Numbered from the stretch's first letter, positions 1-5,398 are shown. The stretch: 5,398 nucleotides of DNA from Actinomycetota bacterium (GCA_009699665.1 WLNS01000089.1:1-5398); one strand, 5' to 3'. Program-made: numbers and translations. The notes: generated from the sequence alone by a model not told the origin.

Positions 1-153
1 CACGCTCAGTAGCGTCGACTTTCCTGCGCCATTCGGACCAATAATGCCCAGGATTTCTCCGGCTTCGACCGTGAGGTCGAAGCCGGAGAGCACCTGCAAT
101 TGTCCGAACTTGCGACCCAGATTCTGGGTTTCAAGAAGCGGAATTGAGGACAT
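1..153 (-). CDS. ABC importer ATP-binding protein, LivG type (N-terminal 51 codons, cut by window edge)
   Basis: This is the start of the cytoplasmic ATPase of a branched-chain-amino-acid-type (HAAT family) ABC importer; it would power uptake of the ligand caught by the lipoprotein encoded just upstream. The ATG at 151-153 opens a frame that runs to the window edge without a stop. Residues 5-35 have the usual N-terminal beta sheet (LLETQNLGRKFG, then FDLTVEAGEILG), followed by a perfect Walker A, GPNGAGKST, at residues 39-47. The wording GIIGPNGAGKST resembles LivG more than LivF, which usually reads GxNGAGKT. Signature motif, Walker B and the rest lie outside the window. It starts 5 nt after the stop of the binding-protein gene and has no clear Shine-Dalgarno, so translation is probably coupled to that gene. 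A 15-bp perfect inverted repeat sits inside codons 22-33. The ATPase identity is near certain; the LivG subtype is likely; the transported compound is inferred only from context. Confidence 0.93.
   Translation of the reverse strand, partial: MSSIPLLETQNLGRKFGQLQVLSGFDLTVEAGEILGIIGPNGAGKSTLLSV
56..89. repeat. Perfect 15-bp inverted repeat with 4-nt loop inside the ABC ATPase gene
   Basis: The arms TCTCCGGCTTCGACC (56-70) and GGTCGAAGCCGGAGA (75-89) are exact reverse complements separated by GTGA (71-74). Ten of the fifteen pairs are G:C. The repeat lies wholly in coding sequence and is almost in codon register, so that TCC, GGC, TTC and GAC face GGA, GCC, GAA and GTC. In the minus-strand mRNA it would be a strong hairpin starting 69 nt after the binding-protein stop codon. 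No T-tract follows on the minus strand, so it is not a standard intrinsic terminator. A role in mRNA stability or in lowering ATPase relative to binding-protein output is only inference. Confidence 0.9.
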
Positions 154-158
154 GGTTA

Positions 159-1460
159 TTAGTTACCCAGTGGTTCCATGGTGCCACCCGTAGGAATCTG
201 CGGAGCCAGCGAGTTCGAGACGATCACGATTTGATACGTGCCATCCCCCTGCAAGCGCCATTGTCCACCCACGAGCGGGGTCTTGGAAACATTCTTGACT
301 GGTCCACTCGTCCAGTCGACCGGTCCCACGATCGTGTCGGTCTTCAGCGTTGACAGGGCCGACTGGATGTCGGCTTCCTTCACGCTCTTCGACTTCTGCA
401 GGGTTGCCGTGGCGACCTCAAAGAGGGCTTCGGCAAATCCCAGCGGTTGGGTCCACTGCTTCTTCGTGGCCTTCTCGAACGACGCCGCCAATTCCTTTGC
501 CGACTGTCCGGTCAGAGCACTCTTGTAGGGGCTCGAAGGCGACCACCACACCTCGCTCGAGAGGTTGTTTCCGGTGTCACCGAGGGCCTCGACAACAGAG
601 GGGAACAGGATGGCCTTACCAATCGTGGCAACCTGGGGCTGGAATCCCTGCTGAACGGCTTGCTTCCAGAAGGTAATGAAGTCGGGCGGAATGGGAACAC
701 CCAACAGCACTTGGCTGTTTTCCGCCTTGTACTGCGAGATCTGCGCCGAGAAGTCCGTGGTGCCGTTGGCATACAGACCGGGGTTGTTGTTGGTCAGACC
801 GCTGGCCGTCACGACCGGCGGGAAGCCCAACTTCTCATCAGACCAGGCGATTCCGTCGGGGTCGTTCGGCCACAGTTCGGCAGCACTTCCCGAGGTAACG
901 CCGGCCTGCTTCCACATGTCGGAGTAGACAGCCGTGATGTCTTCAAGTCCCCAGAAGAAGTGGTAGGTCCACTTGAAATCGACCGGGTTTGCGGGATCCT
1001 TCTGCCGACCGAAGTAGTAAGCCTGCCATGGCGCGACCGTCGAGATGCACACGACCTCGTTTGCCTCACACTGATCCGATACCGGGTTGACAGTGTCTGG
1101 GGTCGACGACACGAGAATCATGCTCACGTTGTCTTTGAGGATGAGCTCTGAGGCAACATCCGAGGCACGCTTTGAATCAGACTGCGTGTCTTTGGCGATA
1201 ATTTCGACCTGGTGCTTCGAGCCGTCGGCGAGTGTTACACCGTTGTCTGCGAAGTACTTTGTCATTTCGTCGAGCACGTATGTGTCGGCCTCGCCAAACG
1301 CTGCCAGAGCGCCCGTGCGTGGGGTCACATAACCAATTTTGATTACTTCGCCGCTGGCTCCCCCGCCGCCGATGCTACAACCGACCAGCGAAGCGCTAGC
1401 AGCGGCAGCAACAGCAACCAGACCCAAGCCGCGAAGCAACATTGCTTTGCGAATAGTCAT
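159..1460 (-). CDS. ABC importer substrate-binding lipoprotein (LivK-like, type I fold), probable aromatic-compound receptor
   Basis: This is the extracytoplasmic ligand receptor of a branched-chain-amino-acid-type ABC importer, anchored to the outer face of the membrane as a lipoprotein. The 433-aa protein starts with a signal peptide: basic residues R4, K5 and R10, a hydrophobic alanine-rich stretch at about 11-26, and the lipobox LVGC with the lipidated cysteine at C28. A glycine-rich linker follows, then the family's opening strand (IKIGYVTPRTGALAAFGEAD, about 40-59), typical of Peripla_BP_6 receptors. C131 and C138 may form a disulfide. The protein is longer than typical LivJ/LivK (about 370 aa) and contains WW at 305-306 and LTGQSAKELA near 316-325, as I recall from LivK-like receptors with non-amino-acid ligands. 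The ATG at 1460 has a good ribosome site. The gene lies 79 nt after the hydroxyquinol dioxygenase and 5 nt before the importer ATPase. From this context I infer that it binds a phenolic or aromatic-acid substrate of the pathway; an amino acid cannot be excluded. Confidence 0.93.
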   Translation of the reverse strand: MTIRKAMLLRGLGLVAVAAAASASLVGCSIGGGGASGEVIKIGYVTPRTGALAAFGEADTYVLDEMTKYFADNGVTLADGSKHQVEIIAKDTQSDSKRASDVASELILKDNVSMILVSSTPDTVNPVSDQCEANEVVCISTVAPWQAYYFGRQKDPANPVDFKWTYHFFWGLEDITAVYSDMWKQAGVTSGSAAELWPNDPDGIAWSDEKLGFPPVVTASGLTNNNPGLYANGTTDFSAQISQYKAENSQVLLGVPIPPDFITFWKQAVQQGFQPQVATIGKAILFPSVVEALGDTGNNLSSEVWWSPSSPYKSALTGQSAKELAASFEKATKKQWTQPLGFAEALFEVATATLQKSKSVKEADIQSALSTLKTDTIVGPVDWTSGPVKNVSKTPLVGGQWRLQGDGTYQIVIVSNSLAPQIPTGGTMEPLGN

Positions 1461-1539
1461 GATTTTTGTTCCTTACGGATTGTTTACTTGGTGATTTTTT
1501 TATTGCACTGCTGCACGAACGTCTCAGGGGACGTCGCGC
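1461..1539 (-). other. 79-nt gap between the dioxygenase and importer genes: weak hairpin and A-rich leader
   Basis: This is the only sizeable gap between genes in the window. Just past the dioxygenase stop, the minus strand can form a short stem, ACGTC/GACGT with a 6-nt loop (1519-1534), extendable by one G:T pair. No T-run follows, so it is not a convincing terminator. The rest is A-rich, with seven A in a row at 1495-1501, and carries the ribosome site. I found no convincing -35/-10 pair. The gap may allow partial attenuation, mRNA processing or a weak internal promoter, but the sequence does not decide this. Confidence 0.45.
1469..1474 (-). promoter_or_regulatory. Ribosome binding site of the substrate-binding protein gene
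   Basis: The minus strand reads AAGGAA with 8 nt to the ATG at 1460, close to ideal spacing. It sits in an A-rich, probably unstructured stretch, which would favour strong translation, as expected for a receptor needed in excess over its ATPase. It supports the chosen start. Confidence 0.75.
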
Positions 1540-2439
1540 CTAGACCTCGGATTGCTCCGGAGCCAAGATGATGTCGAACTGAACGCGAGACCACGGGTGG
1601 CCGCCCAGATCACGCCCGTCCGGCGCAGGAACATCGCCGGCCTGGTGGTGGAACTGCTTGATGAGCGACTGCTTGACGCCAAAGACACTGTCGCTCGAGA
1701 GAAGTTCGTCGCCCGCCACAAAGATGTGGGTCACGAGTCGACGGAGTTTCGCCGCGGTCACCATGAAGTGAAGGTGTGAGGCGCGCATGGGTGACCGACC
1801 GGTTGCCTCAAGCATCTTTCCCACCGGACCGTCGTGCGGAATGGGGTAGGGCGTTGGAGTGAGCGCCCAAAAGGCGTACTTTCCTTCAGCGTCACTAAAG
1901 AGGTGGGCCCGAGCAGCCACGCGGCCGTCGGTGTATTGCACGTCGTAGAAACCGTCGTCGTCGGCCTCCCACACTTCGATCCGTGCGCCGCCTACCGGGT
2001 TTCCGTCGGTGTCGGTCACGCGGCCCTCAACCCAACACGGCTGGCCGGGGGCCTCACCCGAGATGTCACCACCGATGTCGATGAGCGGGGCATCGTCAAC
2101 AAAGAACGGGCCAAAGACCGTTGATTCTGTCGCGTCGCCATATGCCTCATTGTTCACGGCGACCGTCTGCATCGAAATGCCGAGGACGTCCGAGAGCAGG
2201 ATGAACTCCTGGCGTCGATCATCCGTGATGTGGCCGACGGCGGTCAGATACTCAATCATCTTGTCCCACTCAGATTCGGAAAGCCGCACCTCGCGAACGA
2301 AGTTGTGCAGGTGGCGAACGAGCTTTTGCATGATCTCTTTGAGCCGCGGATCAGGCGTGTTGTCGAACGACGCCATCACCGTGGCGACGAGGTCTTCCTC
2401 GCGCTTGGCTTGTTCGGCGGAAATTTTTTTCTCTGACAC
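1540..2439 (-). CDS. Hydroxyquinol 1,2-dioxygenase (intradiol ring-cleavage, Fe(III))
   Basis: This cytoplasmic enzyme splits hydroxyquinol (1,2,4-trihydroxybenzene) between the two adjacent hydroxyls with O2, giving maleylacetate. The 299-aa protein has the intradiol layout: a helical N-terminal dimerisation domain (about 30-105), then the beta-sandwich catalytic domain. The four non-heme Fe(III) ligands are Y165 (GFYDVQY), Y198 ([11 protein letters not shown]), H222 and H224 (RASHLHF). Pocket residues L81, D84, V108-F109-G110-P111-F112, I200, P201, R219 and V252 match, offset by one, the set I recall for the Nocardioides simplex hydroxyquinol enzyme; this favours hydroxyquinol over catechol or chlorocatechol. 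The length fits the family. The GTG start at 2439 follows the reductase stop by 9 nt and has a good Shine-Dalgarno (AGGGAG) overlapping that stop. Its placement after a maleylacetate reductase, which uses its product, agrees. Catechol may be a weak side substrate. Confidence 0.95.
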   Translation of the reverse strand: MSEKKISAEQAKREEDLVATVMASFDNTPDPRLKEIMQKLVRHLHNFVREVRLSESEWDKMIEYLTAVGHITDDRRQEFILLSDVLGISMQTVAVNNEAYGDATESTVFGPFFVDDAPLIDIGGDISGEAPGQPCWVEGRVTDTDGNPVGGARIEVWEADDDGFYDVQYTDGRVAARAHLFSDAEGKYAFWALTPTPYPIPHDGPVGKMLEATGRSPMRASHLHFMVTAAKLRRLVTHIFVAGDELLSSDSVFGVKQSLIKQFHHQAGDVPAPDGRDLGGHPWSRVQFDIILAPEQSEV

Positions 2440-2444
2440 GGTGA

Positions 2445-2450
2445 CTCCCT
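2445..2450 (-). promoter_or_regulatory. Ribosome binding site of the dioxygenase gene, overlapping the reductase stop
   Basis: The minus strand reads AGGGAG, 5 nt before the GTG at 2439. Its first bases belong to the TAG stop codon of the reductase gene (2449-2451), so ribosomes ending the reductase would uncover or reuse this site. It fixes the GTG as the start and implies coupled translation. Confidence 0.75.
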
Positions 2451-3525
2451 AGTGTGCTTGCGGAGTGGATCCAGCCCAGGCGGCGTGGAGTAGCTCCGTG
2501 AGATTTTCTGTTGTTGCCGGCCGGGGGTTGTCGGCGGGGATAAGGGGAAGGACAATGCTGACGGCTTCGGGAATGTTGGCCTCGGTGAACCCGTAATCCT
2601 TGAGCGCGCGGGGTGCGTCGAGAACCCTGCGGAGTTCGTTCAACCCCTCGAGTCCTGACGTCGCTCCAAAAGCGCCGGCAATGCGGGCATCGGCATCCGG
2701 GGCAAAGGGTGCATTAAAGGCGAGCACATAGGGCAGCACCGTGGCGTGAGTCTGTGCGTGCGGCAGGTTGTACGTTCCGCCGAGTACGTGACAGATTTTG
2801 TGATGCATACCGGAACCGGCCGAGGCGAAGGCAACGGCAGAAAGATATGCCCCATACAGAGCCTGCTCACGCCCCTTCTCATCAGTGGGATTCTGTGCCA
2901 CCAGGGGAAGACCCGCGGCGAGCGCCCGAATTCCTTCGGCGGCCAACGCTTGGTTGATGGGATCAGCCCGCGGGGCCCACATCGAATCAACACAGTGCGC
3001 TAACGCGTTCATGCCCGAGGCAACCGAGAGTTCAACCGGCAACGAATAGGTGAGTTCGGGATCGTAGACGACCGTCACGGGCAAGACCCGCGCATCAACC
3101 CCGGTCGTCTTTCGGGCCTCCTCGGTCAAGCCCCAGACGTTTGTTGCTTCCGAGCCCGCATAGGTGGTTGCCACCGCAATGATGGGGATGCCCGTGGTGA
3201 GCGCAATCGCCTTGGCCAAACCCGTCGTTGAGCCACCGCCCACAGAAATGAGCAGGTCGATCGTGTTCTCGGCGGCGACGCGTCGGGCATCCTCGGCTTT
3301 GGCAATCGGCACGTGCTGCACGACATCGTTGTAGGTGACCGTCAGCGTGATGTTCGCCGTGACAACTTCGGCGATCTCTTGCTCAAAGACTGCCGCGATG
3401 AGCATGATGCGCGACGCCCCGAGACGAGCAACCTCGTCGGCCACATGCCTGGCGGCCAAGCCACTGCCGAAGAGCAGGCGCTGTCCCAGTGTGTCGTGTG
3501 CAAAACGGAGTGCCACAGTGCTCAC
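2449..3525 (-). CDS. Maleylacetate reductase (iron-containing alcohol dehydrogenase family)
   Basis: This cytoplasmic enzyme reduces maleylacetate to 3-oxoadipate with NADH or NADPH, the step after ring opening. The 358-aa length is normal for the family. The N-terminal nucleotide-binding domain carries SVGGGSTTGLAKAIAL (94-109), whose GGGSTTG loop binds the cofactor phosphates, followed by ATTYAGSEATNVWG (119-132). The C-terminal helical domain has GMNALAHCVDSMWAPRADP (171-189) and GSGMHHKICHVLGGTYNLPHAQTH (about 237-260). The HHKICHVLGG signature at 241-250 is typical of maleylacetate reductases. Where metal-dependent family members have Asp three residues before His, this protein has N173 before H177; from memory that is usual in maleylacetate reductases. 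The start is GTG at 3525, whose GTGA overlaps the monooxygenase TGA stop, so the two genes are translationally coupled; the Shine-Dalgarno is weak. The neighbouring hydroxyquinol dioxygenase supplies its substrate, which supports the call over a general alcohol dehydrogenase. Confidence 0.95.
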   Translation of the reverse strand: MSTVALRFAHDTLGQRLLFGSGLAARHVADEVARLGASRIMLIAAVFEQEIAEVVTANITLTVTYNDVVQHVPIAKAEDARRVAAENTIDLLISVGGGSTTGLAKAIALTTGIPIIAVATTYAGSEATNVWGLTEEARKTTGVDARVLPVTVVYDPELTYSLPVELSVASGMNALAHCVDSMWAPRADPINQALAAEGIRALAAGLPLVAQNPTDEKGREQALYGAYLSAVAFASAGSGMHHKICHVLGGTYNLPHAQTHATVLPYVLAFNAPFAPDADARIAGAFGATSGLEGLNELRRVLDAPRALKDYGFTEANIPEAVSIVLPLIPADNPRPATTENLTELLHAAWAGSTPQAH

Positions 3526-5318
3526 TTCTTTCGGCTGAGAACGGCATTCAGCGCATCGGTGAGGGCTGCCTCAGGATTCGCCGGCAGGCTCTGGGCCCGC
3601 CACGCGATGATCTTGTCGGGACGAACGAGAAGCACGCCGTCTTCGTCGACCTCACGCATGCGCTCCCAGTCGAAGTACAGATCTGTCACCGCGCGACCGG
3701 GGCCGATCACAACGACCTCGAGAGGAATGCCGAGTGACGCCGCGACCTTTTTCGCTGCAGCCACCCACGGGTCTCCGGATATGCCGGTGATCAGCGTGAA
3801 CTGTGAGCTCGGGCACAGGTCGAGCGTCGAGTACTTGCGCAGGTTGTCTCCCACCCAGACGTGCGGAAGGGGCGAACCCGGCACCGTTGACGGCTGGTAG
3901 TAAAGCTCCGCGTCACGCGTGGGTGTGGGCTTCTTCGAGCCGTCTGACAGCACGGCAGAGGACTCGTAGAACTGGCCCATTTCAACGCCGTGACAGTTGA
4001 ACTCGTAGTCCTTGAGCTGCAGGGCTTTGGCCAAGGCGTCGCGCTTGAGTCGCGCCTCGGGCGTGTTGTCCTTGCGGTTACGAACCTGCTCGGCCATCTC
4101 CTGCTCGTTCTTGGCTTTATCAAAACCGAGGGCAGTAAATATGTCGGCAAACTCGCGCGCTGACTTGTTGGCACGCAGCACGCTTTGCTTGGCCACGGGA
4201 GCCCGCTCGGGTGAGTACGTATCGAGGAGCTCGGGGCCGGCGTATCCCTTGAGAACCGAGGCGATTTTCCAGGCCAGGTTGTAGGAATCCTGCACCGAGG
4301 TGTTCGACCCCAGACCATTGCTCGGCGGGTGACGGTGAACGGCATCGCCGCCACAAAATACGCGACCCTTCTGCAGGTGAGTGGCATACATCTCGTTGAC
4401 ACCCCAGAGCGAGTAGCCCTGAATCTCGACCTCGAGATCGGGCATACCCAGCAGGTTGCGCACAATCTGCGTTGCTACTTCTTCGTTCATTTCGGGCGCC
4501 GGTTGGTTGATGTCATAGCCCCACACAATCAACCACTCGTTCCACGGTCGAACCATGCGCACGAGTCCCGTGCCGATGCCACCCACATTGGCCCCCGGTT
4601 GCACAACCCAGTAGAGAACCGAGGGGCGATGGCCCACAAACTGCTCGATGTCGGCCTTGAAGGTAATGTTCATCGATCCCGCGATGTCCATGGCGCCCTC
4701 GAACGACAGGCCAATCTCCTCAGCGACTTTGGAACGGCCGCCGTCAGCTGCGTACAGGTATTTCGCGCGAAGTGCGTAGTGCGTTCCGGTAACCCGATCG
4801 AGAACCGTCACGGTGACTCCGTCGGCGTCTTGTTCGTGGCTCACGTATTCGCTCGAGAAGCGGGCCAAGGTGCCTTCGCGCATGGCGTTCTTGACGAGAA
4901 TGGGCTCAAGGTAGGTCTGCGGGATGTCACAGTTGAGGGTGGGCGATGCCGACTCGTAGTCCGCGTGGCGATCCGGTCGAGTTCCCCAAGTAAGAATGCG
5001 GCCGAGTTCTTCTCCCGCGATAGACGTGCAAAAGACCGTGTCACCAATCATGTGGTGGGGCGTGGACTCAGCCTTGACCTGATCTTCGATGCCCATCTCA
5101 CGGAAAAATTCCATGGAGCGCTGGTTCGTGATGTGCGCGCGCGGCGTGTTGGCCGTCCAGCGGTACTTGGTGAGCATGATGTTCTTCACGCCGAGCCGCG
5201 ACAGCGCCAGCGCCATGCTCGCTCCGGCAGGGCCGGAACCAATAATTACAACATCGGTCTCGACCATGGCAGTGGTCGGAACTTCGGTCTCTTCGATTCC
5301 ATCATTGAAAACGGCCAC
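3522..5318 (-). CDS. FAD-dependent phenol-type monooxygenase (TfdB/PheA family), probable resorcinol hydroxylase
   Basis: This is a single-component group A flavoprotein hydroxylase: it uses NAD(P)H and O2 to add a hydroxyl to a phenol, here most likely giving hydroxyquinol for the downstream enzymes. The 598-aa protein has the N-terminal dinucleotide fold VVIIGSGPAGASMAL (23-37, GSGPAG at 27-32), the PRAHITNQRSMEFFREMGI segment (59-77) typical of this family, the DG motif YAADGGRSKV (189-198, binds FAD and NAD(P)H), and the GD motif VFCGGDAVHRHPP (320-332, FAD ribityl). The C-terminal thioredoxin-like domain (about 480-598) ends with DEDGVLLVRPDKIIAWR (557-573). Length and order match 2,4-dichlorophenol 6-monooxygenase (TfdB). 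The gene order monooxygenase, maleylacetate reductase, hydroxyquinol dioxygenase resembles, from memory, the Corynebacterium glutamicum resorcinol cluster. The start is the GTG at 5318, the first start after an in-frame TGA (5334-5336) and 10 nt from GAGGAGG; ATG at 5267 (M18) is the alternative. The family is certain; the substrate (resorcinol, chlorophenol, other) is inferred. Confidence 0.93.
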   Translation of the reverse strand: MAVFNDGIEETEVPTTAMVETDVVIIGSGPAGASMALALSRLGVKNIMLTKYRWTANTPRAHITNQRSMEFFREMGIEDQVKAESTPHHMIGDTVFCTSIAGEELGRILTWGTRPDRHADYESASPTLNCDIPQTYLEPILVKNAMREGTLARFSSEYVSHEQDADGVTVTVLDRVTGTHYALRAKYLYAADGGRSKVAEEIGLSFEGAMDIAGSMNITFKADIEQFVGHRPSVLYWVVQPGANVGGIGTGLVRMVRPWNEWLIVWGYDINQPAPEMNEEVATQIVRNLLGMPDLEVEIQGYSLWGVNEMYATHLQKGRVFCGGDAVHRHPPSNGLGSNTSVQDSYNLAWKIASVLKGYAGPELLDTYSPERAPVAKQSVLRANKSAREFADIFTALGFDKAKNEQEMAEQVRNRKDNTPEARLKRDALAKALQLKDYEFNCHGVEMGQFYESSAVLSDGSKKPTPTRDAELYYQPSTVPGSPLPHVWVGDNLRKYSTLDLCPSSQFTLITGISGDPWVAAAKKVAASLGIPLEVVVIGPGRAVTDLYFDWERMREVDEDGVLLVRPDKIIAWRAQSLPANPEAALTDALNAVLSRKK

Positions 5319-5328
5319 GACGACATGT

Positions 5329-5335
5329 CCTCCTC
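5329..5335 (-). promoter_or_regulatory. Strong Shine-Dalgarno of the monooxygenase gene
   Basis: The minus strand reads GAGGAGG, 10 nt before the GTG at 5318, slightly long but usable. The internal ATG at 5267 has no such site, so this motif favours the GTG start. An out-of-frame ATG lies only 2 nt after the motif (5324-5326). Part of the motif falls in the right arm of the leader inverted repeat and could be masked. Confidence 0.65.
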
Positions 5336-5377
5336 AGAAGCCACCAGCGCATGCCCGCGCTGAACTTGTCTCTGAGG
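5332..5377 (-). repeat. Nested inverted repeats in the leader of the catabolic genes, overlapping the Shine-Dalgarno
   Basis: On the minus strand the outer arms are CCTCAGA (5377-5371) and TCTGAGG (5338-5332). Inside them are CAGCGC (5362-5357) and GCGCTG (5350-5345) around a 6-nt loop, with one further G:T pair possible. The right outer arm shares four bases with the GAGGAGG ribosome site. The region could be an RNA hairpin that lowers translation or a DNA site for a repressor. Which applies depends on the transcription start, which cannot be read here. Confidence 0.5.
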
Positions 5378-5397
5378 TTGTCATCTCTCACGTGTCA
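5369..5397 (-). repeat. Tandem imperfect 14/15-nt repeat upstream of the catabolic genes (possible operator)
   Basis: Two adjacent units on the minus strand read TGACACGTGAGAGA (5397-5384) and TGACAACCTCAGAGA (5383-5369). They share TGACA and TGAGAGA/TCAGAGA, with one substitution and a 2- versus 3-nt spacer. The first unit contains the palindrome CACGTG (5394-5389). Direct repeats of this size before an aromatic-degradation operon can be regulator sites; no regulator gene lies in the window to support this. Confidence 0.4.
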
Positions 5398-5398
5398 A
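5393..5398 (-). promoter_or_regulatory. Possible -35 box (TTGACA) at the window edge
   Basis: The last six bases read TTGACA on the minus strand, a perfect -35 consensus. At 16-19 nt downstream I see only TCAGAG or CAGAGA, which are poor -10 boxes, so the promoter is unproven. If it is real, the tandem repeat lies within the promoter, where a bound regulator could block or recruit polymerase, and transcription would begin near 5362, leaving the left outer hairpin arm untranscribed. Confidence 0.25.

Noticed and set aside
327..336. 10-bp palindrome CACGATCGTG inside the binding-protein gene
   Set aside because: It is short, has no loop, lies within codons and has no matching copy elsewhere; it is plausible by chance.
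447..1151. Plus-strand open frame (234 codons) antisense to the substrate-binding protein
   Set aside because: It shows no recognisable motif, and the minus-strand gene has a clear signal peptide, fold and ribosome site. It is explained by codon bias of the real gene.
1495..1501. Seven-T run on the plus strand
   Set aside because: It would need a hairpin upstream on the plus strand and a plus-strand transcript; neither is seen. On the coding strand it is simply the A-rich leader.
1519..1534. Possible terminator after the dioxygenase
   Set aside because: The stem is only 5-6 bp and is followed on the minus strand by mixed sequence and then an A-run, not a T-run.
4423..4438. Inverted repeat ATCTCGA/TCGAGAT in the monooxygenase gene
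   Set aside because: The 7-bp arms have a 2-nt loop, too tight for a hairpin without losing pairs; it lies in coding sequence and is likely chance.
3522..5318. Naming the monooxygenase as chlorophenol hydroxylase tfdB
   Set aside because: There are no chlorocatechol-pathway partners; neighbours use hydroxyquinol, so the family resemblance alone does not justify the symbol.
5246..5326. Out-of-frame minus-strand mini-ORF (26 codons) starting with ATG just after GAGGAGG
   Set aside because: The ATG is only 2 nt from the Shine-Dalgarno, too close for good initiation, and the peptide overlaps the monooxygenase start in another frame with no recognisable features. A regulatory role cannot be excluded but nothing supports it.
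4329..5363. Long open frame on the plus strand (344 codons) antisense to the monooxygenase
   Set aside because: The opposite strand encodes a full flavin hydroxylase with all its motifs. The plus-strand product is rich in Arg, His and Val with no recognisable domain, and long antisense frames are common in GC-rich genes.

Overview
All convincing genes in this window lie on the minus strand, so transcription runs from high to low coordinates. The codon choice, moderately high GC, GTG starts and the actinobacterial-looking lipoprotein signal peptide suggest an actinobacterium, perhaps of the Microbacteriaceae or Corynebacteriales kind. That placement is inferred from style and could not be tested by a search.

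Layout in transcription order: (1) 5398-5319, a leader with a tandem imperfect 14/15-nt repeat, a nested inverted repeat and a strong Shine-Dalgarno; (2) 5318-3522, a single-component FAD-dependent phenol-type monooxygenase (598 aa, TfdB/resorcinol hydroxylase-like); (3) 3525-2449, maleylacetate reductase (358 aa), overlapping the previous gene by 4 nt; (4) 2439-1540, an intradiol dioxygenase (299 aa) whose pocket residues mark it as hydroxyquinol 1,2-dioxygenase; (5) a 79-nt A-rich gap; (6) 1460-159, a lipoprotein substrate-binding protein of a branched-chain-amino-acid-type ABC importer (433 aa); (7) 153-1, the first 51 codons of the importer's LivG-type ATPase, cut by the window edge. No terminator, tRNA, rRNA, CRISPR array, insertion sequence or regulator gene is visible, and no stretch over 100 nt lacks a gene.

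Together the three enzymes form a complete lower pathway. The monooxygenase hydroxylates a phenol (best guess resorcinol) to hydroxyquinol (1,2,4-trihydroxybenzene). The dioxygenase opens the ring to maleylacetate, and the reductase makes 3-oxoadipate, which enters the 3-oxoadipate pathway elsewhere in the genome. The importer genes follow on the same strand, so the transporter probably brings in the aromatic substrate or a precursor rather than an amino acid.

The enzymology is known. The less expected features are a perfect 15-bp inverted repeat inside the ATPase coding sequence just downstream of the binding-protein gene, and the structured leader of the first catabolic gene.
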